A stretch of DNA of 64,000 nt, taken from Pseudomonadales bacterium (lineage in GTDB: Bacteria > Pseudomonadota > Gammaproteobacteria > Pseudomonadales > UBA5862). Shown piece by piece: positions 1 through 8,086 of this stretch (position 1 is the stretch's first letter; every line of letters begins with the position of its first letter). The translations under genes and the position numbers were made by a program. The notes under the pieces are model-generated. The model was not told where the DNA came from. It worked only from the letters and a program-made list of their open reading frames with translations, and ran no database searches. The DNA lies in NCBI GenBank assembly GCA_024234215.1, contig JACKOQ010000003.1, positions 62,001 to 126,000 of the forward strand, written 5' to 3'.

Positions 1-218
1 GTGGTGTTGCGAATCTCGACAAACACCACCCGTTTTTCGGGTGCGACCGGATCGAGAAAGATGGAGTCACTCATCTTGGTCTGCGTCACCAGATCGCGCT
101 TTTTGACTGCGGTGTAGCCGGCACCACAGCCCTGCAGAAACAGGGTGAAGAGGATCAGCAGAGCTCCTGCCAATTCCCGTGAAAAAAAGGCAGAAAATCG
201 ACTGAGAGATGCATTCAT
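1..218 (-). CDS. traT: TraT-like outer-membrane lipoprotein, 3' end outside the window
   Basis: The first 72 codons read as a lipoprotein whose mature part starts CGAGYTAVKKRDLVTQTKMS and continues with SDSIFLDP and VVFVEIRNT. From memory this matches the N-terminus of the TraT surface-exclusion and complement-resistance lipoproteins ([20 protein letters not shown]), including spacing. The leader has a basic N-terminus and a hydrophobic stretch ending LFLQGC, a slightly unusual lipobox with Gln before the Gly. The start is the ATG at 216-218. TraT sits in the outer membrane and blocks mating-pair formation and complement; chromosomal copies of unknown role exist. No conjugation gene is visible here. 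The gene continues beyond base 1, so its full length is unknown. Confidence 0.8.
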   Translation of the reverse strand, partial: MNASLSRFSAFFSRELAGALLILFTLFLQGCGAGYTAVKKRDLVTQTKMSDSIFLDPVAPEKRVVFVEIRNT

Positions 219-365
219 GACTGTTGCTGCTCGCTGGGGATGAGATGCGATGCGAAGAGCGCGGTGCAGCGGCCCGATCAGCCCTGTTGCGGAGACTTGC
301 GCATCGCTGGATGGACGCTCGACAGGCCTTCGACCTTCAGTCTCCTCGACTGTTCCCGGTTTGGG

Positions 366-1058
366 CTAAAAAGGTGAAACCCCGATCACCCAAGGGTGGG
401 CGAGAAGCAGGATCAGATAGAGTGCTCCGGCAAACAGCAGCCGCCATCCACCCAACTCACTGATCACAAAACGGTTGCGCCCGGCCAGAACCGCACCCAA
501 TGGGAGCAGGGAGGTCACTGCGACAAACCGCTGCCAAGGCTCGCCCAGGGTGGCCGCCTTGCGTTGATCGATATGGTACATGCCCAGCGTGGCCAGCAAC
601 AGCAAGGCACCAAAGAAGAGCAGCGCGGCAAGGTCTGCATTGGCCAGCAGGTGGCCGAGAGCGAACAGGGCGATGCCCCACTGCACCGGATGGCGGGTGA
701 TGCGCAACATGCCGCTGGCCACTTCGGCCTCGGCAAGCTTCTGCTCCTGCCTGACGCTGCTGGGGTTGGGACCGCTGACACCGCAGACGATGAACCACAA
801 CGCGACCGGCATCAACAGCAGCGGCAAGAACCGCAAAACGCCGGGATTCCACAGCATCACCGTGTGCGGCGCCTGCACGTAGGCATGGCAGAGCCAGCCG
901 AAGGTGGCGAGCGCAAACAGTGTGTAGGCGGCAAGATAGCCGTTCTCGCCCAATATCCGCACAAGATGCGGGCGCAGCGCCAGACTCGATGGCAGCAGAT
1001 GTGCAGCGACAAAGGAAACGCCAGCCAGCGCCAGCGGGATGAATTCGGCGTTTTCCAT
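366..1058 (-). CDS. NnrU family integral membrane protein
   Basis: A 230-residue protein with about six hydrophobic segments and the NnrU-like stretch RITRHPVQWGIALFALGHLL, which resembles the isoprenylcysteine-methyltransferase/NnrU fold (RHP motif). NnrU was named from genes near nitric-oxide reductase, but its biochemical role is not established. I chose the ATG at 1056-1058 because a GAGGAG ribosome-binding site lies just upstream; a longer reading frame to 1124 would overlap the acyl-CoA synthetase gene and has no such site. It follows the synthetase by 38 bp on the same strand, so the two are probably cotranscribed. No denitrification gene is visible nearby. Confidence 0.8.
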   Translation of the reverse strand: MENAEFIPLALAGVSFVAAHLLPSSLALRPHLVRILGENGYLAAYTLFALATFGWLCHAYVQAPHTVMLWNPGVLRFLPLLLMPVALWFIVCGVSGPNPSSVRQEQKLAEAEVASGMLRITRHPVQWGIALFALGHLLANADLAALLFFGALLLLATLGMYHIDQRKAATLGEPWQRFVAVTSLLPLGAVLAGRNRFVISELGGWRLLFAGALYLILLLAHPWVIGVSPF

Positions 1059-1096
1059 GATGCACTCCTCATCAATGAATGGCGCGCACGCTGCGG

Positions 1097-2647
1097 TTAC
1101 ACCTTGCGCTCGAGACCGGCCCAATAGGGTTCACGCAGTGTGCGCTTCATCAATTTGCCGGTTTCGGTGCGCGGCAGTGTGCTCACATAATCGAATGACT
1201 TCGGCCATTTGTAACGGGCCAGACGCCCTTCAAGAAACTGTTTCAACTCATCGGTGAGCCGCTCGCCCGGTTCGGCCCCGTCGCTCAATTCGATCACCGC
1301 CTTGATCGCTTCGCCCCATTGCGGATCAGGCACGCCAAAAACAGCGACATCGCGCACCTTGGGGTGCTGCAGCAGCGCGCCTTCGATCTCAGCTGGATAG
1401 ATATTGACCCCGCCGGAGATCACCATGTCGGATTGACGATCGCAAAGAAAGAGGTAGCCCTCCTCATCCAGATAGCCAATGTCACCGGTGGTGAAAAGTT
1501 CTCCACGGCGACTGCGCTGCGTCTTTTCGCTGTCCTTGTGGTACTCGAACTGGGCAATGGCTGTACTCATGTAGATCAGACCCGGTGTACCCGCCGGCAG
1601 CTCGCAGCCGGACTCATCGAGAATCTTCACCTGCGACACGGGCCAGGCCTTGCCAACCGTGCCTGGCCGCTGCAGCCACTCCTGCGAGGAGCAGGAGGTG
1701 CCACCCCCTTCGGTTGCGCCATAGAGTTCGTGGATGACCGGTCCCCACCAGTCGATCATCCGCTGCTTGCTGCCCACCGGACAGGGTGCCGCCGCATGAA
1801 CCACATGGGTCAGACAGGAGAGGTCATAACGCGCCCGCACCGCTTCGGGCAGATCGAGCAACCGTTCGAAGTGGGTGGGCACCAGGTGGGTGGCGGTGAT
1901 GCGGTGACGGTCGATCAGCGCCAACACCGCTTCGGCCGTCCATTTGTCCATGATGACCAGACTCTGTCCGGCCTGCAGCGCCGCCATGCCGAAGCCACTC
2001 GGTCCGGAGTGGTAGAGCGGTCCCTGCACCAGATGAGAACCGCTGCCGACGCTGCCATTGAACAGCAGGCAGAGAAAGGATGACTTGAAGGCCACCTCTT
2101 CAGGCGACTCTTCGGGCAATTTGCGCCGGACCCCCTTGGGTTTGCCGGTGGTGCCCGAGGTGTAGAGCATCAGCGCGCCAGAGGTCCGTTCGGCCGGTGG
2201 CGTGATGGGCTGCCCTGCCAACAGGCTTTCATAGTCGTGAAAGCCCGGCAACCCACCGATGCCGAATCGCTGCGCCGGATCGAAATCGAGCGACTCGACG
2301 GCAGCCGCAAGCGCCTCGCCATAACGGCGATGCCCGATCAGGGCACGCGCATCGCAGTTGTCGATGATGTAAGCGAGTTCGGCACCGACCAGATGGTGGT
2401 TGAGCGCCACCATGTAGAGTCCGCTCTGAAGCGTGGCAAGAAAGATCTCCAGCCATTCGATGCCATTGGGAATCACCACCGCCACCGCATCGCCACGGCG
2501 GTAACCCAGTGCCCGCAACCCATGAGAGAGCTGGTTGACGCGGGCATCGAGTTCGGCAAAGGTGAGTTGTCGACCGTCTGGCCCGATGACTGCGGTGCGC
2601 GCAGGAGTCTGCTCGGCCCAATGCCAGAAGTTGTGCAAAGTCATCAT
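1097..2647 (-). CDS. AMP-dependent acyl-CoA synthetase (FadD-like)
   Basis: A 516-residue adenylate-forming enzyme that should activate a carboxylic acid to its acyl-CoA through an acyl-AMP. Visible motifs are the phosphate loop YTSGTTGKPKG (about residue 170), the adenine-binding ELYGATEGGG, the hinge region TTGDIGYLDEEGYLFLCDR, and the catalytic lysine motif PRTETGKLMKR near the C-terminus. Length is normal for the family. The substrate cannot be read from sequence; the closest impression is the medium/long-chain or bile-acid/steroid side-chain ligase group. Tandem ATGs lie at 2645-2647 and 2642-2644 behind a GGGAG site; the longer frame to 2728 has no support. Probably an operon with the downstream NnrU gene. 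Confidence 0.9.
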   Translation of the reverse strand: MMTLHNFWHWAEQTPARTAVIGPDGRQLTFAELDARVNQLSHGLRALGYRRGDAVAVVIPNGIEWLEIFLATLQSGLYMVALNHHLVGAELAYIIDNCDARALIGHRRYGEALAAAVESLDFDPAQRFGIGGLPGFHDYESLLAGQPITPPAERTSGALMLYTSGTTGKPKGVRRKLPEESPEEVAFKSSFLCLLFNGSVGSGSHLVQGPLYHSGPSGFGMAALQAGQSLVIMDKWTAEAVLALIDRHRITATHLVPTHFERLLDLPEAVRARYDLSCLTHVVHAAAPCPVGSKQRMIDWWGPVIHELYGATEGGGTSCSSQEWLQRPGTVGKAWPVSQVKILDESGCELPAGTPGLIYMSTAIAQFEYHKDSEKTQRSRRGELFTTGDIGYLDEEGYLFLCDRQSDMVISGGVNIYPAEIEGALLQHPKVRDVAVFGVPDPQWGEAIKAVIELSDGAEPGERLTDELKQFLEGRLARYKWPKSFDYVSTLPRTETGKLMKRTLREPYWAGLERKV

Positions 2648-2943
2648 GTTCACTCCCTGATGGATGATGCACCTCCCTGCCGAACCATGCAGCACGGCCC
2701 GGCAACTTCCGGAAGTGTGATGCCACACCCGCGGGGGGCATCCTCGATCAGCCTGTTTTTATCGCTGTTGTCAGGCAGGCCGAGCCTACCAAATAGTCTT
2801 GCCCGAGGCGACCCTTGCGCCGTTTGAGAGTCAGGCTTTACGCAAAGCAAATTTGACATTGCCATGACCGAAGCGGATCGGTGACAATCAAAAACTTTGC
2901 TGGTGGCTGGTTGCGGCCACTTTCCTCAACCACAGGATGTTTC
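2648..2943. promoter_or_regulatory. Divergent intergenic region between acyl-CoA synthetase and moxR
   Basis: This 296-bp stretch separates two divergently transcribed genes and must hold both promoters. A perfect -35 hexamer TTGACA sits at 2853-2858 on the plus strand, but no good -10 lies 16-18 bp further on, so I do not call a definite promoter. No tRNA, small ORF with a ribosome-binding site, or long repeat is evident. Confidence 0.35.
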
Positions 2944-3903
2944 ATGAAAGAGCTGCACGACCAACGCTTCACCTCGGTTGCCGAAATCGAGCGTGAATTT
3001 TCCAACGCGGGCTACATCTGCAACCGCGAGATCGCCACCGCCATCTACATCGCCTTCAATCTGCACAAACCGATTCTGGTCGAAGGCCCCGCTGGCGTCG
3101 GCAAGACCGAGCTGGCCAAAACCACTGCGTCGATCCTCGATGTGCCGCTGATCCGCCTGCAGTGCTATGAGGGGCTGGATGAGTCCAAGGCACTCTATGA
3201 GTGGAAGTACGGCAAGCAACTGCTCTACACGCAATTGCTGAAGGACAAGTTGAATGAACTGCTCGGCACCACCCACTCGCTGGCCGAGGCGATGGGCAAG
3301 CTGCGCCAACAGGACGACCTGTTCTTCTCCGAGGAGTTTCTCGAACCGCGACCGCTGTTCAAAGCGCTGCACGAAGAGCGCGGCTGCGTGCTGCTGGTGG
3401 ATGAGATCGACAAGTCCGACCATGAATTCGAGGCCTTTCTGCTCGAAGTGCTCTCCGACTTCCAAGTGTCGATCCCCGAGATCGGCACCATCGAGGCCCG
3501 CGTCAAGCCGATCGTCTTTCTGACCAGCAACAACAACCGGGAGATGAGCGATGCACTGAAGCGGCGCTGCCTGCACCTGAGCATCCCCTACCCCGAACCC
3601 GAGCTGGAGCGGCGGATTCTCGAAAGCCGGGTCCCGGGCCTCTCCGAGCGGCTGCGTGAGCACTTGGTCAGCTTTGTTCACCAGGTGCGGGCGCTCGATC
3701 TGAAGAAGCTGCCCTCGATCAGCGAGACCATCGACTGGGCACGGGTGCTGGTGCTGATGCATGCCGAATCGCTCGAACCCAAGCTGGTTCAGGAGACGCT
3801 CAACACCATTCTCAAGTTCCAGGATGACATCGAAGCGGTCAACGAGCAGCTCGATGCACTGATCGCCGACAGCGAGCAACCCATGGCCAAGACCGGAGGA
3901 TAA
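2944..3903 (+). CDS. MoxR-family AAA+ ATPase
   Basis: A 319-residue AAA+ ATPase with Walker A GPAGVGKTEL (about residues 48-57), Walker B CVLLVDEIDKSD and a sensor-1-like FLTSNNNREMSDALKRRC. MoxR ATPases act as chaperone-like remodellers and almost always work with a vWA-domain partner, which is the next gene, 3 bp away. The start is the ATG at 2944, preceded by CACAGGAT; a GTG 63 bp earlier gives an unlikely N-terminal extension. Members of this subgroup are known next to CO dehydrogenase (CoxD/CoxE) or RuBisCO (CbbQ/CbbO) genes, but neither target is present here, so the client complex is unknown. Confidence 0.9.
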   Translation: MKELHDQRFTSVAEIEREFSNAGYICNREIATAIYIAFNLHKPILVEGPAGVGKTELAKTTASILDVPLIRLQCYEGLDESKALYEWKYGKQLLYTQLLKDKLNELLGTTHSLAEAMGKLRQQDDLFFSEEFLEPRPLFKALHEERGCVLLVDEIDKSDHEFEAFLLEVLSDFQVSIPEIGTIEARVKPIVFLTSNNNREMSDALKRRCLHLSIPYPEPELERRILESRVPGLSERLREHLVSFVHQVRALDLKKLPSISETIDWARVLVLMHAESLEPKLVQETLNTILKFQDDIEAVNEQLDALIADSEQPMAKTGG

Positions 3904-3906
3904 GCC

Positions 3907-5322
3907 GTGCAACAGATGCTTCAGGATTTCTTCAAGGCCGTTCGCAGCCACGACATCACCATCTCGGCGGCTGAAAGCATCGAGGCCAGTCGCACGGCCG
4001 AGCTGATCGGCTTTGACGACCGCGAAATCCTGAAGCTGGCGCTCTCGGTCACCCTGGCCAAGAGCGTCGATGAGAAGGCCCGTTTCAACGACTGCTTCGA
4101 TGAGTTCTTCACCTTCAACAGCTTTCAGCAGGGTGAGGAGTCCGCCAGTTCCGCCAGCCCCGCCAAGGCGCCGGCGAACGAAAGCCAACCCCCTGGCCAA
4201 TCCGCCGAAGAGCAGGTTGCCAGCCACTACGAGGGCAAGTCCGAACTGGTGAAGATGGTGATGGAGCGCAACCGGGTCGCCCTTGCCAATGAGATGAAGC
4301 GTGCTGCCCGCTCGGTGGGCGTCACCGACATCTGGCTCTTCACCCAGAAGGGGATCTACACCCAGAAGATCCTCAAGGAGATGGGGATGCAGGAGATCAA
4401 CCAAGAGATCGCCGAGCTGGCCAACACCACCTGTCCGCGCGGCAAGGCGCAGGCCGCGCTGCTGCGTCAGGTGCGCAAACTGCTGCTCGAAGAGGTGCGC
4501 AGCTTCGTCGAGCAGCAACTTTCACTCTACGGCAGCGGCACCAGCAAGCGGCTGCGCGAAGAGTTCCTGATGAACACCCGGCTGTCGAACATCGAACGGC
4601 GCGACTTTCACCGCATGCACGAGATCGTTCGCCGGTTGGCGAAGAAGCTGAGCGACACCCATGCCAAGAAGCGCAAGCAGACCCAGCGCGGGGTGCTCGA
4701 TTTTCGCAAGACCATGCGCCGCAACGTGGCCTACGACGGGGTGATGTTCGAAACCTACTGGAAGACCAAGAACCTCGAACGGCCGCGCATCGTCTGCATC
4801 TGCGATGTCTCCGGGTCGGTGAGCGCCTATGCGCGCTTTCTGCTGCTGTTTCTCTACAGCCTGAACGACGTGCTGATGCAGATCGACAGTTTTGCCTTCT
4901 CGAGCCATCTGGTCGATGTCAACGACATCTTCAAGGAGCATCCGGTCGAGCAGGCCATCGAACTGGCGCTCAAGGAGGCCGGCGGCGGCTCGACCGACTA
5001 TGGTCAGATGCTGCGCGACCTGAAGCAGAACCGCATCGAAAACTCCGACAATCTGCGCAACATCGACCACCGCAGCACCGTGATCATTCTGGGAGATGCC
5101 CGCAACAACTATGGCGAACCGCGCCTGGATGTGATGAAACTGATCTATCAGCGCGCCAAGCGGGTGATCTGGCTCAACCCGGAACCTCAGATAAGCTGGA
5201 ACACGGGCGATTCAGTCATCGGCAAGTACCGTCCGTTCTGTCACCTGGTCAAGGAAGCCAACACCATCAAGCAGCTCGAAGGGCTGGTCGACAACATCCT
5301 CAAGCACTCGCTGGCTGGCTGA
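3907..5322 (+). CDS. CoxE-like vWA-domain protein, partner of the MoxR ATPase
   Basis: A 471-residue protein of the vWA-containing CoxE family. The C-terminal von Willebrand A domain carries a MIDAS metal-site motif in CICDVSGSVSAYARFLLLF (DxSxS) and a second acidic/Thr motif in GGGSTDYGQML. The N-terminal half is helical and charged, with an Ala/Pro/Ser-rich linker near residues 75-105. The gene starts with GTG at 3907, supported by GGAGGA seven bases upstream; the ATG at 3916 is too far from that site. It forms a two-gene operon with moxR and ends 8 bp from the convergent gene at 5331. The pair probably inserts a metal or remodels a complex encoded elsewhere. Confidence 0.85.
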   Translation: MQQMLQDFFKAVRSHDITISAAESIEASRTAELIGFDDREILKLALSVTLAKSVDEKARFNDCFDEFFTFNSFQQGEESASSASPAKAPANESQPPGQSAEEQVASHYEGKSELVKMVMERNRVALANEMKRAARSVGVTDIWLFTQKGIYTQKILKEMGMQEINQEIAELANTTCPRGKAQAALLRQVRKLLLEEVRSFVEQQLSLYGSGTSKRLREEFLMNTRLSNIERRDFHRMHEIVRRLAKKLSDTHAKKRKQTQRGVLDFRKTMRRNVAYDGVMFETYWKTKNLERPRIVCICDVSGSVSAYARFLLLFLYSLNDVLMQIDSFAFSSHLVDVNDIFKEHPVEQAIELALKEAGGGSTDYGQMLRDLKQNRIENSDNLRNIDHRSTVIILGDARNNYGEPRLDVMKLIYQRAKRVIWLNPEPQISWNTGDSVIGKYRPFCHLVKEANTIKQLEGLVDNILKHSLAG

Positions 5323-5330
5323 CACGCCAT

Positions 5331-6929
5331 TCAGGAGAGGGAACCGAGGTTGAACGGAAAGGGATCGTAATCAATCTCGATCACCTCGTCCGGCAAGGTT
5401 GAATCGACATCGAGATCACCCTCCAGCTGAAAGTGGTCACAACTGCCGCTGCGGGCGATCATCCGTCCGGCCACCGCCTGCTGCGTCTCGATCCGCTGCA
5501 CAAAAGCCAGTCGCACGGTGCGATCAGAGCGGTAGATGTGCGGCTGGGCGATCAGGCTGAATGGCAGTGACTCTCCGGGTGCCCGCACCAGCAGCAGCGC
5601 CGGACGCTGCGAGGCCGAGAGTGTGCTGCCATCGAACTGATCGAGCTCGACTGGCTGGGTCGTGCTGTGCAGATACTCCATGCCAAAACTGATCTCGCCA
5701 CGCGGACTGCGTTGCTGCCAGCGCACCCAGCCCAGCATCGGCCGCACCGGGTCAAAGCCGTCGCGCTTGGCCAGCAGCACCAGCTCGCCGACTGCCGGCA
5801 GGGTACCCCGGTAGTCGGTTGGCAACCGCAATGCGGCCCCGCCGTCGCTTTCATTCTCCATGACCGCATCGAACTGCAACTGCGTCGAAGTCTCTTGCTG
5901 ACCGGTCACACTCCCACGCAGACAGCGATAGATCGACATGAAGCCAACTGTCAGCGTCACCGTCGTCTGGCAGGCATGCCGTTCGGCGCCACGTTGCCGT
6001 TTCTGTGTCCAGCGCTCGAGCAGGTGGTCGAGTAGCCGCAGCGCCTGATCGGTCGAAACCTGTGCCTCGAAACCGAGCGCCTGCACGGACTGTTCGCCGG
6101 CAGCGAGCTGAAAACGGTGCTGCTGCACCTGCTCGAGCAGCGGGCCGATCTCCAGCCCGCGCAGATCGACCGCCATCCGGCTGGACTGACTGAATGAAGG
6201 GGGCTGCATGGCAGGATCCAGGCGCACCAGGCTGCACCAGCGGGCCAGATAGGATTGCAGCAGCCAGTGCTCATTTGCCGGCAGCGCATAGGGATCAGCG
6301 GCGAAGGTCAGCACAGTGCGCAGGTAAAGGCCATGCAGATTGGTGCCCGCAGCACCGTCGACCTCCCTGAACTGACGGTTCTCGACCTTGATCCGCTCGG
6401 CATGGTGAAACAGTCGGTGGAACTCCCCCCACAGGCTCTTGGAGCGAGCGCGGCGCAGATCGAGGCAGAGCAGAAACTGCTGACTCAGCGCGGTGATCGC
6501 ACCGCGCAATGTCACTGCCTGCTGTTCAACCGGCGCGAAGGTTTCGATCTGTGACAGCAGCAACCGCTTGTAGCCAAAACCAAGCTCTTCAGTCAGCCGC
6601 AGCAACCGCTCGGACTGCCCATCATTGCTGCTTGCGGCCATACCAATCTGCCGTCTGGCTGCGCGGTACTGCACCAGCAGAAACTGCTGACAACGGCCAG
6701 CGCAGTCGAGCAACAATGCACGGCTTTGATCTTCCATCGGGATGCGGTTGGACCGTCTGACCAGATCGAAGACATCACTCATCAGCCGCTCTGGCTGACG
6801 CCCGGCCGGATCATCGAGCTGGCGCATCAGTTGGGTCAGATCGAGCGTGTTATCATGGCTGCCCCAGATCAGCAGCGGAACAGTCAGTTGCAGCGCGGCA
6901 GTGGGGCTTGCTTGGGTGATGTGGTTCAT
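5331..6929 (-). CDS. Uncharacterised 532-residue protein with PilZ-like C-terminal half
   Basis: I do not recognise the full-length protein. No signal peptide or membrane span is visible, so it is probably cytoplasmic. The N-terminal 300 residues look helical. Around residues 360-440 the sequence AVMENESDGGAALRLP contains the N-x-S-x-x-G signature of PilZ c-di-GMP-binding domains, followed by beta-rich sequence ending in RGEISFGMEYL, as PilZ barrels do. A clear upstream RxxxR motif is not visible, so ligand binding is uncertain. The start ATG (6927-6929) nearly coincides with a possible start of the divergent thioredoxin-like gene. It may be a c-di-GMP-linked effector or a degenerate PilZ protein. 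Confidence 0.55.
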   Translation of the reverse strand: MNHITQASPTAALQLTVPLLIWGSHDNTLDLTQLMRQLDDPAGRQPERLMSDVFDLVRRSNRIPMEDQSRALLLDCAGRCQQFLLVQYRAARRQIGMAASSNDGQSERLLRLTEELGFGYKRLLLSQIETFAPVEQQAVTLRGAITALSQQFLLCLDLRRARSKSLWGEFHRLFHHAERIKVENRQFREVDGAAGTNLHGLYLRTVLTFAADPYALPANEHWLLQSYLARWCSLVRLDPAMQPPSFSQSSRMAVDLRGLEIGPLLEQVQQHRFQLAAGEQSVQALGFEAQVSTDQALRLLDHLLERWTQKRQRGAERHACQTTVTLTVGFMSIYRCLRGSVTGQQETSTQLQFDAVMENESDGGAALRLPTDYRGTLPAVGELVLLAKRDGFDPVRPMLGWVRWQQRSPRGEISFGMEYLHSTTQPVELDQFDGSTLSASQRPALLLVRAPGESLPFSLIAQPHIYRSDRTVRLAFVQRIETQQAVAGRMIARSGSCDHFQLEGDLDVDSTLPDEVIEIDYDPFPFNLGSLS

Positions 6930-6945
6930 GGGCGGTCTGAAGAGG

Positions 6946-7452
6946 ATGCGAAAGGCATTGGGTCATTCAACTATAGTCACTCGTCAGCGGCTTTGCTGGC
7001 CTCTCCGCCTTCTGCTGCTGACCGCACTTCTGCTCGTCGGCTGCGGTATGCAGCCCGATTTTGTCGACGCCAACGGCCGCAGCGGCCGTTTCAGCGATCA
7101 CGCAAGCCAGTGGCTGCTGATCAACTACTGGGCAAGCTGGTGTGCGCCCTGCCGCGAAGAGATGCCTCAGCTGAACCAGTTGGCCAAAGAGCGCAGCGAC
7201 CAGTTGGCGCTCTTCGCCGTCAACTTTGACCAGCTCGCCGATGACGAACTGCGTAAACAGGCGCAGGCGATCGGCATCGAATTCCGCGTGCTGCGCACCG
7301 ACCCGATCCAGCAGTTCGGCTACCAGCGTCCGACCGTGCTGCCGGTCACCTATCTGATCTCGCCCGACCGCCGTCAGACCATTCAATTGCTGGGGCCACA
7401 GAACGTGGCATCGATCGAGGCCGCCCTCGCCAAGGCCAGCGCAACGCCCTGA
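6946..7452 (+). CDS. TlpA/ResA-like thioredoxin-fold lipoprotein
   Basis: A 168-residue thiol-disulfide protein with the redox motif in [16 protein letters not shown] and the cis-proline region [11 protein letters not shown]. The N-terminus has Arg residues, a Leu-rich stretch and a lipobox LVGC, so it is predicted to be lipid-anchored and to act in the periplasm, probably reducing or isomerising protein disulfides or serving cytochrome c maturation. The start is uncertain: ATG 6946 is chosen, but ATG 6928 is in frame, and its codon overlaps the start codon of the divergent gene. The stop TGA overlaps the rnhB start ATG (7452), so translation is probably coupled. Confidence 0.8.
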   Translation: MRKALGHSTIVTRQRLCWPLRLLLLTALLLVGCGMQPDFVDANGRSGRFSDHASQWLLINYWASWCAPCREEMPQLNQLAKERSDQLALFAVNFDQLADDELRKQAQAIGIEFRVLRTDPIQQFGYQRPTVLPVTYLISPDRRQTIQLLGPQNVASIEAALAKASATP

Positions 7453-8084
7453 TGCCCCAACCGCCATCGAGACTCGAAACGCTGCTGCAGGGCCATGCGG
7501 CCGCCCGGATCGCCGGCGCCGATGAAGCCGGTGCCGGACCGCTGTGTGGCGACCTGTTTGCCGCTGCGGTGATTCTCGACCCCGACCAGCCACTGTCCGG
7601 TCTCGATGACTCCAAGCGACTGAGCGAACAGCGTCGCGAACAGCTCGCCGAACAGATCGGGCGCCATGCCATCGCCTTCGCGGTGGCACGGGTCACGGTC
7701 GAGGAGATTGATCGTCACAACATCCTTCACGCCCGCATGATCGGTCTGGCGCGGGCGGTGGCACTGCTCGATCCCGCACCGACACTGGCGCTGATCGATG
7801 GCAACCGGCTGCCCGGGCAGCTCTGTTGCCAAGGTGAAGCAGTCGTTCAGGGAGATCGTCTGATTCCGGCGATCATGGCGGCCTCGATTCTGGCCAAGGT
7901 GACGCGTGACCGCGAGATGCGCCAGCTCGATCAGTACTATCCAGGTTATGGCCTGGCGCGGCACAAGGGTTATCCCACCGCTGCCCATCTAGCCGCCCTG
8001 CAGCGGTTGGGCCCCACGCCGATCCATCGGCGCTCCTATGCACCCGTCAGGCGATTGCTTGAAACAGGCGCTGAATCACCCTGA
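7452..8084 (+). CDS. rnhB: Ribonuclease HII with altered GRG motif
   Basis: A 210-residue RNase HII, which cuts RNA in RNA-DNA hybrids and starts removal of single ribonucleotides from DNA. Recognisable blocks are [40 protein letters not shown] and [14 protein letters not shown]; the catalytic Asp and Glu in GADEAG and the later Asp residues are kept. The usual G-R-G tripeptide after DEVG/DEAG, which contacts the ribonucleotide 2'-OH, reads G-A-G here ([12 protein letters not shown]). I checked the codons GGT GCC GGA directly. The rest of the protein looks intact. It overlaps the upstream gene by one base and converges with the HDOD gene, 2 bp apart. Confidence 0.93.
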   Translation: MPQPPSRLETLLQGHAAARIAGADEAGAGPLCGDLFAAAVILDPDQPLSGLDDSKRLSEQRREQLAEQIGRHAIAFAVARVTVEEIDRHNILHARMIGLARAVALLDPAPTLALIDGNRLPGQLCCQGEAVVQGDRLIPAIMAASILAKVTRDREMRQLDQYYPGYGLARHKGYPTAAHLAALQRLGPTPIHRRSYAPVRRLLETGAESP

Positions 8085-8086
8085 AT

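Noticed and set aside
2926..4518. 530-codon open frame on the minus strand across moxR and coxE
   Set aside because: Leu/Gly/Asp/His-rich shadow translation; the opposite strand encodes conserved MoxR and vWA motifs.
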